DNA of 50,743 nt, taken from IMG/VR virus record IMGVR_UViG_3300025308_000004, positions 1 to 50,743 of that record; one strand, written 5' to 3'. This DNA is from a virus. The translations under genes were made by a program, and so were the position numbers. Of the stretch, positions 7,608 to 16,292 are shown piece by piece. The notes under the pieces were generated by a model. The model did no database searches. It was not told the DNA's origin and saw only the letters and a program-made list of their open reading frames with translations. Position 1 is the stretch's first letter. The number at the start of each line of letters is the position of its first letter.

Positions 7608-8036
7608 ATGAGTGAAATTAAAACACGCGCCGATATTCTTATCGAAGCCGGAAACAGTATTAAGATGCAGGATGCAATGGGCATTGATCCTGTTGTAAAA
7701 ATATATGGCGAAGAATGGCCTATAAGAGACTGCGACTTCAATATCCACGATATACAAGAGTCAACTTACGAATTTCCTCTCGCGGTTGTCGAAGGCAAGC
7801 CGGTGTTTACTGGCGATGAGCTGTACAATTCGGACGGATACGGCTCGTGCATTGTAGATTCGACTTGGGATCATAAAAGCAAATATTGGAGTAATCACTC
7901 ATGGAATCCGCCAAAGCCAGCGACCGTGATGGTGGAGATTCTGCGAGAGGATGCTGATGTTTTAGCTAATTTTTACGCCAAAGACATGACCGGAAAATTT
8001 GGAAGAATATTGGAGGCATGCCGCAAAGCTCTGTAG
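7608..8036 (+). CDS. hypothetical early protein, 142 aa
   Basis: Starts three bases after the preceding broken gene. Mixed alpha/beta composition with many aromatic residues (YGEEWPIRDCDF, WDHKSKYWSNHSWNPPK). No domain recognised. In the early operon. Confidence 0.65.
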   Translation: MSEIKTRADILIEAGNSIKMQDAMGIDPVVKIYGEEWPIRDCDFNIHDIQESTYEFPLAVVEGKPVFTGDELYNSDGYGSCIVDSTWDHKSKYWSNHSWNPPKPATVMVEILREDADVLANFYAKDMTGKFGRILEACRKAL

Positions 8037-8044
8037 TCCGACAA

Positions 8045-8254
8045 ATGACCAACATATCTATCACAGACCATGCAATCCTAATGTGCCAGCTCGCAGAGTA
8101 CCAGGACGATCTCGACGCATCGGTTGACAATGCCACGATCGAATACCTACACGCTCAAGAGATAGCGCGAAACAAACTTGAAACTCTGCGGCAGGCTATA
8201 GACAAGCGCAATGTGATGACGGCTGCGCGGAAAATAGTGGGGAATCGTGAATGA
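8045..8254 (+). CDS. hypothetical helical protein, 69 aa
   Basis: ATG at 8045 follows the previous stop by 8 bases; an in-frame ATG at 8018 has GGAGG only one base away, which is too close. The protein is alpha-helical (QLAEYQDDLDASVDNATIEYL; EIARNKLETLRQAID). Its stop overlaps the next start (ATGA at 8251). Confidence 0.55.
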   Translation: MTNISITDHAILMCQLAEYQDDLDASVDNATIEYLHAQEIARNKLETLRQAIDKRNVMTAARKIVGNRE

Positions 8255-8544
8255 ACATTCTACGCAGAATGATGCTGCATCCGCTGCGCAGTCGCCACAA
8301 CCCGTTGACCCGGATTGCCCTTGGATTCACCCTGTTTGCGCTCGCTATGGGTGTGGGAGGTGTGATGTTGGAATTGCACGAGCGCGGGGAAAGGCTCGGA
8401 GAGCTGAGCATGAGCAGCGCAGCGGACAGGAAGATGATCGCTGAGCTCGGGAAGTTCGTCGAGGGGGAGGTGAAGCTGGTTGAGGTTACGGGGAAGTATG
8501 CCGTTGTGCGCTCGGTGGGTAGAATGACTTATGAGGTGAAATGA
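8251..8544 (+). CDS. single-pass membrane protein with coiled coil, 97 aa
   Basis: ATGA overlap fixes the frame; a competing frame at 8247-8444 is a shadow. Basic N-terminus (RRMMLHPLRSRHNP), one transmembrane helix (about 22-41, IALGFTLFALAMGVGGVML), then a helical periplasmic or cytoplasmic tail. This topology is shared by spanin-like and anchor proteins, but its early-operon position argues against a lysis role. Confidence 0.55.
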   Translation: MNILRRMMLHPLRSRHNPLTRIALGFTLFALAMGVGGVMLELHERGERLGELSMSSAADRKMIAELGKFVEGEVKLVEVTGKYAVVRSVGRMTYEVK

Positions 8545-8822
8545 TGAATATTATTTGTAGAACGATTCGTCGTTTGCGCGGTCTTGCCATTCCGAGTGAG
8601 GTAGTCTGTCGTCCGAAACGAATGAGGCTGAAAATCTTTCTTCGCGGAGACGCTATCCCGATTTCAAGATTGCAAATCGGAGAACACAGCATACAGGTCG
8701 CACGTGACTTTATTGCTGCCGTAAATTCTGGCACTCGTGAATGGTGGAAGGCGGAAAACGAACAGATACACTTAGCAGATGTGGTGTATATCTCGTTTGT
8801 TGAAGAAACTGTGACTGAGTGA
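8541..8822 (+). CDS. hypothetical protein, 93 aa
   Basis: ATGA overlap with the previous gene. Basic first third (CRTIRRLRGLAIPSEVVCRPKRMR) then a beta-rich domain. No family recognised. Confidence 0.55.
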   Translation: MMNIICRTIRRLRGLAIPSEVVCRPKRMRLKIFLRGDAIPISRLQIGEHSIQVARDFIAAVNSGTREWWKAENEQIHLADVVYISFVEETVTE

Positions 8823-8857
8823 ATGGCGCACCGACCGGTTGCGGAAGCAATACTTAA

Positions 8858-9250
8858 ATGAGAATGAAGATGGCTACTTACAAAACACCGAAAGAGGCGC
8901 TGGAGGCTTGTCTGGAGATATGGGAATGCATAGTGAACAATCCTGACATTATGGACAAGGAAGAAGCCTACAAGGAATTAGGGATTCCGGTTGACAGGGA
9001 TCTGTACCACTGCCCGGCTTGCGAGTATACAAGGGAGGGCGGGCGCCGGAATTGTGACAATTGCCCTATCTGGGCGGAGGATGTAACTGGCTATGGAATT
9101 CCTTGCGAGAGAGGCCACAGCCCTTACTACGCATGGGTGTATCCAAGTGGGGCGTGGACGAAAGATGAGGCCGCTGCGGGTATGGTGGAGCTGATTCGAC
9201 TGAGACTGAAAGAACTTACGATAAAGGGCCATGAAGATGGCTATCGATAA
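8858..9250 (+). CDS. cysteine-rich zinc-binding protein, about 130 aa
   Basis: Several in-frame starts (8858, 8864, 8870). A central metal site is evident: CPAC (52-55), C66, CDNCPIW and C83, with a His nearby. Aromatic residues YYAWVYPSGAW follow. Immediately upstream (8823-8861) a 12-codon frame ending VAEAILK is a remnant resembling the end of the next gene. Confidence 0.6.
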   Translation: MRMKMATYKTPKEALEACLEIWECIVNNPDIMDKEEAYKELGIPVDRDLYHCPACEYTREGGRRNCDNCPIWAEDVTGYGIPCERGHSPYYAWVYPSGAWTKDEAAAGMVELIRLRLKELTIKGHEDGYR

Positions 9251-9491
9251 AAGTTTAGTGAAGCGACTGGTGACTCAGTGCGGCGCGGATGAAGTTGGCG
9301 CTCCAGACAGATGCGTGACGGTAACGCTGAGCGGGCACTATGTTTTCGCGCCTGACGATTTGCAATCATTCGCCAACGCCATCGCAGCGCACCAGCGGGA
9401 GCAGAGCGCAAGTGTATTTACAGGTGAGCCGTCCAAGATGTGGATGGATCGGGATGTTGCTGAAGCGATACTTAAAGGTGGATGGAAATGA
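9231..9491 (+). CDS. hypothetical protein, 86 aa
   Basis: Overlaps the previous gene by 20 bp. Contains VTVTLSGHYVFAPDDLQSFANAIAAHQRE, a beta-hairpin and helix pattern common in small phage early proteins, and ends DVAEAILKGGWK, of which a decayed copy lies at 8841-8858. No function assigned. Confidence 0.55.
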   Translation: MKMAIDKSLVKRLVTQCGADEVGAPDRCVTVTLSGHYVFAPDDLQSFANAIAAHQREQSASVFTGEPSKMWMDRDVAEAILKGGWK

Positions 9492-10372
9492 ATGACTGCA
9501 ACCAATGCCCGCAGGATGCGAAGTGCGAATCCTGCTCGCTGATTGTGAACGTTGAAGGGCCGGTACCGGGGCGCTACAGGACTGCGCAGGAAAAGTTTGA
9601 GGCGTGGTACGTTGAAGAAGTGTCCGGCTGCAACGGCGAGTGGGTAGCAAAGGATGAAACGACAGCGAAATATATGGAGCGCGAGACTAGAGGTGCTTAT
9701 GATGCATGGCAAGCCTGCGCCGAGCGGAAAGACAAGGAGATTGCGGAACTGCGCGAGAAGCTGGTGAAACAGCAGGCCATAACACAGCAGATCATTTCCA
9801 CAATCACTGGAGCTTCGCCTATGGTCACAGCAAAACTTCAAGAACTTGCGCAGCAAGACGGCACAAAAGAACTCGAATCAATCAGAGCGGCGGAGCGGCA
9901 AGCTGGCCGAGACGAGGTGAAGGCTGAACGATTGAATGCCCTAGAAGAATATCATCGCGGCTATATGCTTGGCGAGAAGAATGGCAAGCAAGCCGGACGC
10001 GCAGAGCTTGAGCAGGAGGTCGCAGAACTCAAAGCCGAGATAGAGCGCCTGCGAGACTGCCTGCTTTCCGAGCGTAACATTATCGGACAACACGCTGAAA
10101 TTATTGACAGGCTGCAAGCGCACAATGCGATGCTGGTGGAGTTCGCTTCGCAAATGGCGCGACAGAAAATAGACAAATATTTTGCGCAACTTGCCGAGCA
10201 AGCACTAAACGCCACCTCCAAATCCATCCAGCAATGGCTCGACAAGCGCGATGCGGAGGTGAGGATGAATACGCTACTGGAAGCGGGCGAGGGATGGTGT
10301 ACGCTCAACAATCACTCTGCGCACACAATCAGGGCAGCGCTACGCCGCATGGCTGAAGAGGTGAAACGATGA
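9488..10372 (+). CDS. coiled-coil protein with N-terminal cysteine motif, 294 aa
   Basis: ATG at 9488 overlaps the previous stop (ATGA). CNQC and CESC near residues 3-16 could bind zinc. YRTAQEKFEAWYVEE and TRGAYDAWQACAER are motifs of phage early proteins of this type. Residues about 75-205 are a long Glu/Lys/Arg coiled coil. Role unknown. Confidence 0.6.
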   Translation: MNDCNQCPQDAKCESCSLIVNVEGPVPGRYRTAQEKFEAWYVEEVSGCNGEWVAKDETTAKYMERETRGAYDAWQACAERKDKEIAELREKLVKQQAITQQIISTITGASPMVTAKLQELAQQDGTKELESIRAAERQAGRDEVKAERLNALEEYHRGYMLGEKNGKQAGRAELEQEVAELKAEIERLRDCLLSERNIIGQHAEIIDRLQAHNAMLVEFASQMARQKIDKYFAQLAEQALNATSKSIQQWLDKRDAEVRMNTLLEAGEGWCTLNNHSAHTIRAALRRMAEEVKR

Positions 10373-10575
10373 CCAGAATGTGCAAAAACATAACCTGCCC
10401 GTCGCACAAAGAGTGCTACAGATTCAACCGAGAGCCGCATCCGTTAAGACAGGATTACGTAGCTTTCGCGCCAGCAGACGGAGAGATAGCCTGTGACATG
10501 TTCTTGCGTTTCGAGTTACAGCAGGCGATACAAGACACACAAGGTAACGTACTCAAGCCCAAGCCGAACTTATAG
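10369..10575 (+). CDS. small cysteine-containing protein, 68 aa
   Basis: ATGA overlap with the upstream gene; last gene of the plus-strand operon. C5, C10, C16 and C41 in the pattern CKNITCPSHKECYRF resemble a metal-binding phage protein family. Its stop overlaps the 3' end of the endolysin gene on the other strand, so the two operons converge here with no room for a separate terminator. Confidence 0.6.
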   Translation: MTRMCKNITCPSHKECYRFNREPHPLRQDYVAFAPADGEIACDMFLRFELQQAIQDTQGNVLKPKPNL

Positions 10576-11016
10576 CACGAGCGTGCCGACATATCGCAGC
10601 CGTTCAGCCTCGCGGCGCAGGGTGAGTCCGCGCAGGACCCGTCCTCCGGATTTGTTCCACAGTAGGAATGAGTCCGCTGCGCCGGGGTAATCGAGGCGGG
10701 ATGTCTTGCGGCTGACGCTGGAGGCTGCGAACGCGCCGATGCCGATGTTGTAGGACAGCGAGGTGCAGCCGATCAGTCTGCCAGGTGGTTCTCGGTGCAG
10801 TTGCGGGCAGCGCTTGAGCGTGGCCAGCATGAACTGCCCTACCCTTGCGCGCAGGATGCGATCGGCCTGTTCCTGCGTCCACACGTCGCCCTCCTTTACG
10901 CCGCGCGTCTCTCCCCAGCCGATGGTCCAGATTCCGGCCGGGCACTTGTAGGCGGTGAGGCGGCAGCCCTCGAACCGTTTTACCAGCTCGATGATCTGCT
11001 CCAGCGTCTCGATCAC
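10570..11016 (-). CDS. GH24 lysozyme-type endolysin
   Basis: 148 aa. GTG start overlaps the holin stop (GTGA). The T4-lysozyme active site is seen as FEGCRLTAYKCPAGIWTIGWG: Glu16, then position 25, then Thr31 with the canonical E-8-x-5-T spacing. Position 25 is Cys where T4 lysozyme has Asp20; the Cys variant occurs in some phage GH24 enzymes. It cleaves the peptidoglycan glycan strand. No signal or SAR helix is present, so export depends on a holin. Lies at the 3' end of the late operon. Confidence 0.88.
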   Translation of the reverse strand: MIETLEQIIELVKRFEGCRLTAYKCPAGIWTIGWGETRGVKEGDVWTQEQADRILRARVGQFMLATLKRCPQLHREPPGRLIGCTSLSYNIGIGAFAASSVSRKTSRLDYPGAADSFLLWNKSGGRVLRGLTLRREAERLRYVGTLVL

Positions 11017-11489
11017 GATGCGCGCTTGTCGAACACGCGACCGACGAACCAGAACGCCAGAATACCGGCGAGGATGTCGCGGTCACTGGCGTCGTAGATT
11101 TTCAGGATCGCTTCCCATCCGCTGATGTCGGACTGGAGTGCCAACACAAACATAGCAACTTTGGCCAACCCGTACAGAATCAGGAAATAATAGGTCGTCA
11201 GGGGCCGCACCAAGAAATTTAATGCATCCACGGCCTTGATGCCGGTCTTCTGCATTTGCCCTTCCAGCGCCGACTTCTGCGCATCGAGCAGCTTCAGGAC
11301 CTGATCGATATCACCCTGCGTGGTGATCTCATCCATGCGCGCCGCGGCGCGGGTCTTTTCGAGTTGGAATTGCTTTTCGAGCATCGCCAACTCGTGTGCG
11401 TTGTCTGTCTTTTTGTTCCATAACCCGATCAGCTCTGGCAGCGAGCGCATGATTCCGCCGCCGAGCAGCGATAATAAAGTGGTCAGCAT
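11013..11489 (-). CDS. holin-like protein with coiled coil, 158 aa
   Basis: Start with AGGAG upstream. Amphipathic N-terminus, a charged helical middle (about 25-80), and two or three hydrophobic segments: TTYYFLILYGLAKVAMFVLAL (about 100-120) and a weaker ILAGILAFWFVGRVF near the end. Proteins of this shape are annotated as 3TM-type holins. Adjacent to the endolysin, which supports a role in membrane permeabilisation. Confidence 0.7.
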   Translation of the reverse strand: MLTTLLSLLGGGIMRSLPELIGLWNKKTDNAHELAMLEKQFQLEKTRAAARMDEITTQGDIDQVLKLLDAQKSALEGQMQKTGIKAVDALNFLVRPLTTYYFLILYGLAKVAMFVLALQSDISGWEAILKIYDASDRDILAGILAFWFVGRVFDKRAS

Positions 11490-11503
11490 GATTTTCTCCT
11501 ATC

Positions 11504-11530
11504 AAAAATAACCCACCCGGCGACGCCGGG
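11504..11530 (-). terminator. possible weak terminator between holin-type genes
   Basis: CCCGGCGACGCCGGG (11516-11530) is a near-perfect inverted repeat; on the minus strand it is followed after 7 bases by TTTTT (11508-11504). The spacing is longer than ideal, so it may attenuate rather than end transcription into the holin-endolysin pair. Confidence 0.3.
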
Positions 11531-11578
11531 CAGTAACAGCAGCGGCGCGTGATGCAAAGTATGGTTAGAGTTGAGTCA

Positions 11579-11830
11579 TTAGTGTGCCTTTACCCACGCC
11601 CACAGGGCTACTACGCTTACAGCGATAGGGGTCAACCATATGATGAAAGTTCGGAATCCCTTTGCCGCTTTGAATATCTCCACTAGCTCTGCGGTGTTCT
11701 TTGCAGTTTCAGTGGACACCCTAACATTTTCTGCCAGCGCGCGCTCAAATTTAGAGTGCTCCTTTAGGTGCGTGTTCACGACCTTCTCCACAGAATCAAT
11801 GCGCTCATGCGCTCTACGATCTTCCATCAC
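11579..11830 (-). CDS. coiled-coil protein with C-terminal TM helix, possible second holin
   Basis: 83 aa; GTG start overlapping the upstream stop (GTGA at 11830-11827), ATG at 11827 alternative. Residues 1-55 are a charged coiled coil (ERIDSVEKVVNTHLKEH), then one transmembrane helix (about 58-79, TFIIWLTPIAVSVVALWAWV). Resembles phage proteins annotated as holins or haemolysin XhlA-like. Neighbourhood supports a lysis role. Confidence 0.55.
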   Translation of the reverse strand: MMEDRRAHERIDSVEKVVNTHLKEHSKFERALAENVRVSTETAKNTAELVEIFKAAKGFRTFIIWLTPIAVSVVALWAWVKAH

Positions 11831-12540
11831 AGCACCCTAATAACGTAAAAACCAGGGACATAATCAAGCCACGACTTGATCGCATATTTTCCGCCAATCA
11901 TATTTAACACATCCCGAATAGTCCATAGACATTTGCAGGGTATTGTGCCTCTAGGTTCTCCAACCAGACTATTGAGCATTCCAACCATATCAGCAGTTGC
12001 CGGAACACCTGTGTCTATGGCGATATGTGAGCCGCGAATTGCAAACGTGAGTGTAGATGTCTCAAACATTCCTGAACGCCTGCGGAAAGACCACACAGTA
12101 GAGTTTATGCAGACACATACGGACGGGACTGGAGCGCCAAACAATCCTTTTACCAAGTCAGGAATAGTATATGGCCGCTTAAGTAGAAGCGTTACGTTGC
12201 TCTGTGATATAGGGCTGTTTGGAATGTTGTATTTCCTTCGCACAAGGAACAGCAACCACACGACGAACATCAGCGCGAGTGGAACGGATAGATCAATGCG
12301 AGTGTCGCTGTACGACCACACCATAAACTTTGCTAAATCAGCCCATGCGCTAATAGCCCATAACACTAGCGCAGACCTTATTGATAAAGATGATGATCTG
12401 CACAAAAGGCTAACACCTGATACTAGCAATGCCGTGGTTAGGCACGACATACCTATCAGGAAAGTCCACTGGTCAGATACGAATGGAAGTGCCGCCCATT
12501 GAATCGCATAAAGCGAAAGAGCGGCCCATATCAGGTTCAT
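11827..12540 (-). CDS. multi-pass membrane protein, 237 aa
   Basis: Four hydrophobic segments in the first 115 residues (LIWAALSLYAIQWAAL; FLIGMSCLTTALLVSGVSLL; ALVLWAISAWADLAKF; LSVPLALMFVVWLLFLV) followed by a soluble domain of about 120 residues. ATGA-type overlap with the tiny gene upstream. No family recognised; it lies between the protease and holin-like genes. Confidence 0.6.
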   Translation of the reverse strand: MNLIWAALSLYAIQWAALPFVSDQWTFLIGMSCLTTALLVSGVSLLCRSSSLSIRSALVLWAISAWADLAKFMVWSYSDTRIDLSVPLALMFVVWLLFLVRRKYNIPNSPISQSNVTLLLKRPYTIPDLVKGLFGAPVPSVCVCINSTVWSFRRRSGMFETSTLTFAIRGSHIAIDTGVPATADMVGMLNSLVGEPRGTIPCKCLWTIRDVLNMIGGKYAIKSWLDYVPGFYVIRVL

Positions 12541-12623
12541 TTACCTCGCCTCTTTGGAGTGTCGTTATCACGATACGGATTTCGGCTCGGCTTGTTACCT
12601 TTTGGGAGTGGAGATATTTTCAT
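12537..12623 (-). CDS. 28-aa basic peptide
   Basis: ATG overlaps the stop of the protease gene (ATGA at 12623-12620) and its TGA overlaps the start of the next membrane-protein gene. AAAGGAACGTAAA precedes it. Product is Lys/Arg/Pro-rich. The double overlap argues that it is translated, if only to couple its neighbours. Confidence 0.5.
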   Translation of the reverse strand: MKISPLPKGNKPSRNPYRDNDTPKRRGK

Positions 12624-13714
12624 TTTACGTTCCTTTCAATAAATTCAACGCTGTTCAAAAATCCATCGACTATTTCAGGCATAGCGAGTCCGCATCCAGC
12701 CCAATACGCCAATCCGTCCTGGTCTGGCTCACGGCCCAGAATGTCCCGATACAAACTCTCTACTGTAGTGTGAGTGTTCAAAAACTCCGCACTCATCGCT
12801 ATGTTTCGGCGCAGCTCAAGAACGGTCATTCCGGCGATCATGCACATCCGCCAGTAGTCCAGCCCGGACGGGTCTGGTTCGCGGTGCAGCATCTCGCGAT
12901 AGGCTTGCGTCACGGGGTCAAACACCAGGTTCTCGCCGACCGTCTCGTAACCGGCGAAGCCCTTGACTACCCACAGGTCTATCACGTTGTTCATCGCTAC
13001 ACGTGCTGGGCAGCGGAAGTATCCACGGTCACACCACTCCACGCCCCAGCTATTCTCGATGATGAGGTCGTCGCCGTCGTAGCCTACGATCAGCATCTCA
13101 TGCCCGCCTATTGATGGATTTGTGATGGGATGCACGAAGCTGTAAGTTTCATCCGGCTTGAGCGTGATAAGCCGCTGGCCGACAAACATGCCGATCAGCA
13201 CAGGGTAGCCCTGCGCGATGGCGTACTTGATTTGCCCGATAGGGTTCATGTCGCGGAACGTGCGCGGCTCTGTGACCATGATGCGGGCATACTCGCCCAG
13301 CTTCTTCAAGCTCGCTTCCATGTACGCGGAATCATCTGGCTTGGTGTTCCACAAGGCCGGAACGTAGGGCCATGTTGATTCAAAACATAGCCCTTGATTT
13401 CGCGCGGAACGTAACGACTCGCGGGCGATTGAACCGATGTCGTCAGTGGCGAACTGTCCGCCGATGTTGTGGCGGCTGTTGTAGTAGTTGAACAGTCTGG
13501 ACAGGTCGCCCGGTACGCCGTTGGCTTGCAGGAACATCTCGCAGGCGGACACCGTGGCGTTGGCCGTGCATGAGCCGATGTTCAGTTGGTTCTCGATTGT
13601 GCCGGCGTACTCGCGCAGATCGCGGCGAGGCGGAACGGTTGCGGTAGCGTCCCACTCGAAGACGTGATCGCGGGGGTCGAGTGGGTCTGGGGCGAGTGTC
13701 GTGGTGTAGTTCAT
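12620..13714 (-). CDS. papain-like (C1) cysteine protease with DUF4214-like tail
   Basis: 364 aa; ATG at 13714 overlaps the previous stop (ATGA), which rules out the longer frame to 13816. Papain-family catalytic residues are visible: Gln43 and Cys49 in NQLNIGSCTANA, His205 in IGGHEMLIVGYDGD, Asn221 in IENSWGVEW. Residues about 265-364 contain two FREP/GREPD-type motifs (LHREPDPSGLDYW, LGREPDQDGLAYW) typical of DUF4214. No signal peptide. Its place between tail-fibre chaperone and lysis genes suggests a virion-associated or host-lysis accessory role; the substrate is unknown. Confidence 0.83.
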   Translation of the reverse strand: MNYTTTLAPDPLDPRDHVFEWDATATVPPRRDLREYAGTIENQLNIGSCTANATVSACEMFLQANGVPGDLSRLFNYYNSRHNIGGQFATDDIGSIARESLRSARNQGLCFESTWPYVPALWNTKPDDSAYMEASLKKLGEYARIMVTEPRTFRDMNPIGQIKYAIAQGYPVLIGMFVGQRLITLKPDETYSFVHPITNPSIGGHEMLIVGYDGDDLIIENSWGVEWCDRGYFRCPARVAMNNVIDLWVVKGFAGYETVGENLVFDPVTQAYREMLHREPDPSGLDYWRMCMIAGMTVLELRRNIAMSAEFLNTHTTVESLYRDILGREPDQDGLAYWAGCGLAMPEIVDGFLNSVEFIERNVK

Positions 13715-14091
13715 GGCAGCGCCCATAGCCTTGAAATCTCCAGCCCCGATAGCGTCATCGCCTCTTTGATTTCGGCCAGAGTTACTTCTACCCGTGAGTT
13801 GTCGGCAAGTGTCCACGGTGTCGATGCGATGTTACTTTCCGTTCCCACCACATAAGCAGAAGTCATATTCTGCAACGCTGCCAAATTTCCATCGAACACC
13901 TTTCCGGTTGAGGTGGTCACGGTGATGGCATCGACTGCTGCGGCTCTGGCTTGCTTCGCGGCTTTGCGAGTAGCTGCAGCCTCCCTCTCCGGGGCTCCTG
14001 CTAAGTACGCCGCCTCGCGTGCGTCCCACTCCGCCTCTTCTTCCGGTGTGAATGGGATATTGCCTTCTGCTGTTGCGCGGTATCGTGTCAT
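13711..14091 (-). CDS. DUF4376-type protein, probable tail-fibre assembly chaperone
   Basis: 126 aa. C-terminal half AAVDAITVTTSTGKVFDGN... followed by TWTLADNSRVEVTLAEIKEAM... matches the DUF4376 pattern found in tail-fibre assembly proteins. The gene directly follows the tail-fibre gene with a three-base gap, as chaperones usually do. Confidence 0.75.
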   Translation of the reverse strand: MTRYRATAEGNIPFTPEEEAEWDAREAAYLAGAPEREAAATRKAAKQARAAAVDAITVTTSTGKVFDGNLAALQNMTSAYVVGTESNIASTPWTLADNSRVEVTLAEIKEAMTLSGLEISRLWALP

Positions 14092-14094
14092 GGT

Positions 14095-16236
14095 CTATGC
14101 CTTTGCTATGCCGTAGAGTTTGAAAGTGCCTGTTATATTTCCGGTGCTTGCTAGGAATCTTACTCCGCTTAACACGCCCGTGTTGGCGAAAACCCCGGGT
14201 CCATTTATGTTACTGAACGCCCCGCCTGAGAACCCATAAAAGAATCCAATCTTTTCATTCGTAGTCGAATTAACAGAGAACACTTGCAGACGAATTGCAC
14301 ATGCTCCGGACGCGCTTGTTGCGAGCGTATTGTCAACAACGATAGCCGCAACATTGTTTCCGTTTGTACCTGAATAGGTATTCGCTGACGTTGATTGGTG
14401 CGCCATGTGATAAAAATAGGCACTTGTCTGGTACGTTCCGCCAACTTTATAAAGACATTGCAGCGTGGCAGCACCAGATGCGAATATGTCTGTACCGATA
14501 ATCAGGTAGTCGTCATACGTCGCCCCAAACCCCGTCTCTACATCCACCGTTGCTGCCGCGCTGGCGGTCACGGTGGACAGGTAGATTAGCGCACCAGACG
14601 ATCCTGCGACTACCGGAGTCCCGTCCGCCTTCCTCGGATGCACTGTAAAGACGGTCGTACTCTTCGCCCGAATCTCTACGTTATCGCCAATTGTTGCGGT
14701 GTAATTCGCATTACCGTCTACCTCGAATACCGCACCGTCGGTGAACACGTGCGCCGCGTTCATGTACAGCCAAATACTCGCACCGGCCTGAGGCGCTGCC
14801 GCCATGTCTGTAAATGTCACCGCACCGCCCGTCAGCGTGACGTAGTTGCCGCCCAGCCAAGGGTTCATCGTCGTGGCGTGCGCGGCCACCGAGGCGTTGG
14901 CTTCGATGATGGATTTGCCGGACATGGTTTGCGTGCCGGAAAGCGTGTTGTCCGCATTCCGCCGCGCCAGTTGCGAGGTCGTCGCGTCATCGTCCACCGT
15001 CAGCGTCTTGGGAGTCGTGCCAGCCGTGCCAGTCCATCCAACAGCCTGCGCCGTGAGTCCAAGCCCGTCCGTTCCGTCCGTTCCCGCCGCACCTGTCGCA
15101 CCTGTCGCGCCACGTGCACCAACCCTACCAGCAATCGTCCAGTCTGCCTTTGCAGATGCCGTTCCGATCACGGTCGGAGTGAAGGTCAGCGTTGTTCCAA
15201 CGTAACTCGTCACCGGGCCGTACATGGTGACGGTCGGATCGCTGTCAGATACCATCTCGACATACGTTCCAGCGTCAAAGCTCTTCCCAGCCTGAGTAGT
15301 TACGATCTTTTCGGCCAAAGATGGGGTGAGGTTAGTAGTCGAGGTTCCAGTTAGCGCCGTTGCAGCAGCCAATGCCACGGCTTCGCTTGCTGCCGCGTTG
15401 CTCTCAGACGTTGCGGCGTTACCGGCGGAGGTTGCTGCATTGCCTGCCTGCGCGGTAGCTGTTGCTGCATCTGTACCGGTCGAAACTACGTCTGCCGCCG
15501 TTGCAATAACATCTAGCGCGGTCTGGGCAGCATCCGCAGCAGTTGCAATTACGTCTAATCCAGTTTGCACACGATCTGCCGCAGTCGCCACTGCGTCTAG
15601 TCCGGTCTGCACAACATCAGCAGCAGTAGAAACTACATCCGCAGCGGTCGAAATTACGTCAAGTCCGGTCTGTACCCGGTCGGCAGCGGTCGCCACGGCA
15701 TCCGCAGCGACATTCGCAGCCACTGTTTGATAAGCCACGCCAACTTCTAGGATAGACCAGTTGGAAACCGTCTGCGCCGGGGTATTGACAAGGGCGCGAA
15801 CAGCAGTCCCTACTGCTACACCATTTAGCGGGCCTGCCGTTGCGGCAACATCAATAATCCACAAATCGCCAGTTAATATCGCACCAGCTACACCCGAACC
15901 CCCGCCGGTCGGATATGTATTTACCGATGCGTCGAAATTTCCTTTGTCCGCCCAGATAAACACATTCGGAGCATTCACATTATCAACCGGCCATCCGGTA
16001 ACTTGGGTATCGTCAGATTGCAGAACGTTTACTTTGATGTACCCAGTAACCCAGATATTTGCCTCGCCTTTTGAGTCGAGAATAATCGGGTTAGTGTTGG
16101 CAACATTGCCAGTGCTTGTCGTGAATGTGCTTACCGGGGTAGTTGTTCCGGCGACGTAGGTGTAAACCTTCCCTCCGTCAGCAGGAGTGCCGTCGTTGTT
16201 CCAGAATCGATGCCTGAATTGAACTAATGATGCCAT
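14095..16236 (-). CDS. tail fibre/tailspike with P22-type head-binding region
   Basis: 713 aa. The N-terminus FRHRFWNNDGTPADGGKVYTYVAGTTTPVSTF...PIILDSKGEANIWV resembles particle-binding regions of P22-like tail proteins. A collagen-like patch GARGATGATGAAGTDGTDG (about 375-393) and an Ala/Asp/Val heptad-like stretch with repeated TAADVVSTAADVVQTGLD units (about 185-270) form a long rod. The C-terminal 200 residues are beta-rich and probably bind the receptor. No endosialidase or lyase motif recognised. Confidence 0.82.
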   Translation of the reverse strand: MASLVQFRHRFWNNDGTPADGGKVYTYVAGTTTPVSTFTTSTGNVANTNPIILDSKGEANIWVTGYIKVNVLQSDDTQVTGWPVDNVNAPNVFIWADKGNFDASVNTYPTGGGSGVAGAILTGDLWIIDVAATAGPLNGVAVGTAVRALVNTPAQTVSNWSILEVGVAYQTVAANVAADAVATAADRVQTGLDVISTAADVVSTAADVVQTGLDAVATAADRVQTGLDVIATAADAAQTALDVIATAADVVSTGTDAATATAQAGNAATSAGNAATSESNAAASEAVALAAATALTGTSTTNLTPSLAEKIVTTQAGKSFDAGTYVEMVSDSDPTVTMYGPVTSYVGTTLTFTPTVIGTASAKADWTIAGRVGARGATGATGAAGTDGTDGLGLTAQAVGWTGTAGTTPKTLTVDDDATTSQLARRNADNTLSGTQTMSGKSIIEANASVAAHATTMNPWLGGNYVTLTGGAVTFTDMAAAPQAGASIWLYMNAAHVFTDGAVFEVDGNANYTATIGDNVEIRAKSTTVFTVHPRKADGTPVVAGSSGALIYLSTVTASAAATVDVETGFGATYDDYLIIGTDIFASGAATLQCLYKVGGTYQTSAYFYHMAHQSTSANTYSGTNGNNVAAIVVDNTLATSASGACAIRLQVFSVNSTTNEKIGFFYGFSGGAFSNINGPGVFANTGVLSGVRFLASTGNITGTFKLYGIAKA
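15460..15700 (-). repeat. degenerate repeat inside the tail-fibre rod
   Basis: The region encodes about twelve related 7- to 14-residue blocks of the form TAADxVQTGLDVI. The nucleotide copies are diverged, which suggests an old expansion with purifying selection on the coiled-coil pattern. Confidence 0.7.
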
Positions 16237-16292
16237 GCTGTTCTCACTTTCTTTATCGCTAATAAGTTTAGCAGGTTATGCGTATTCTTTCA

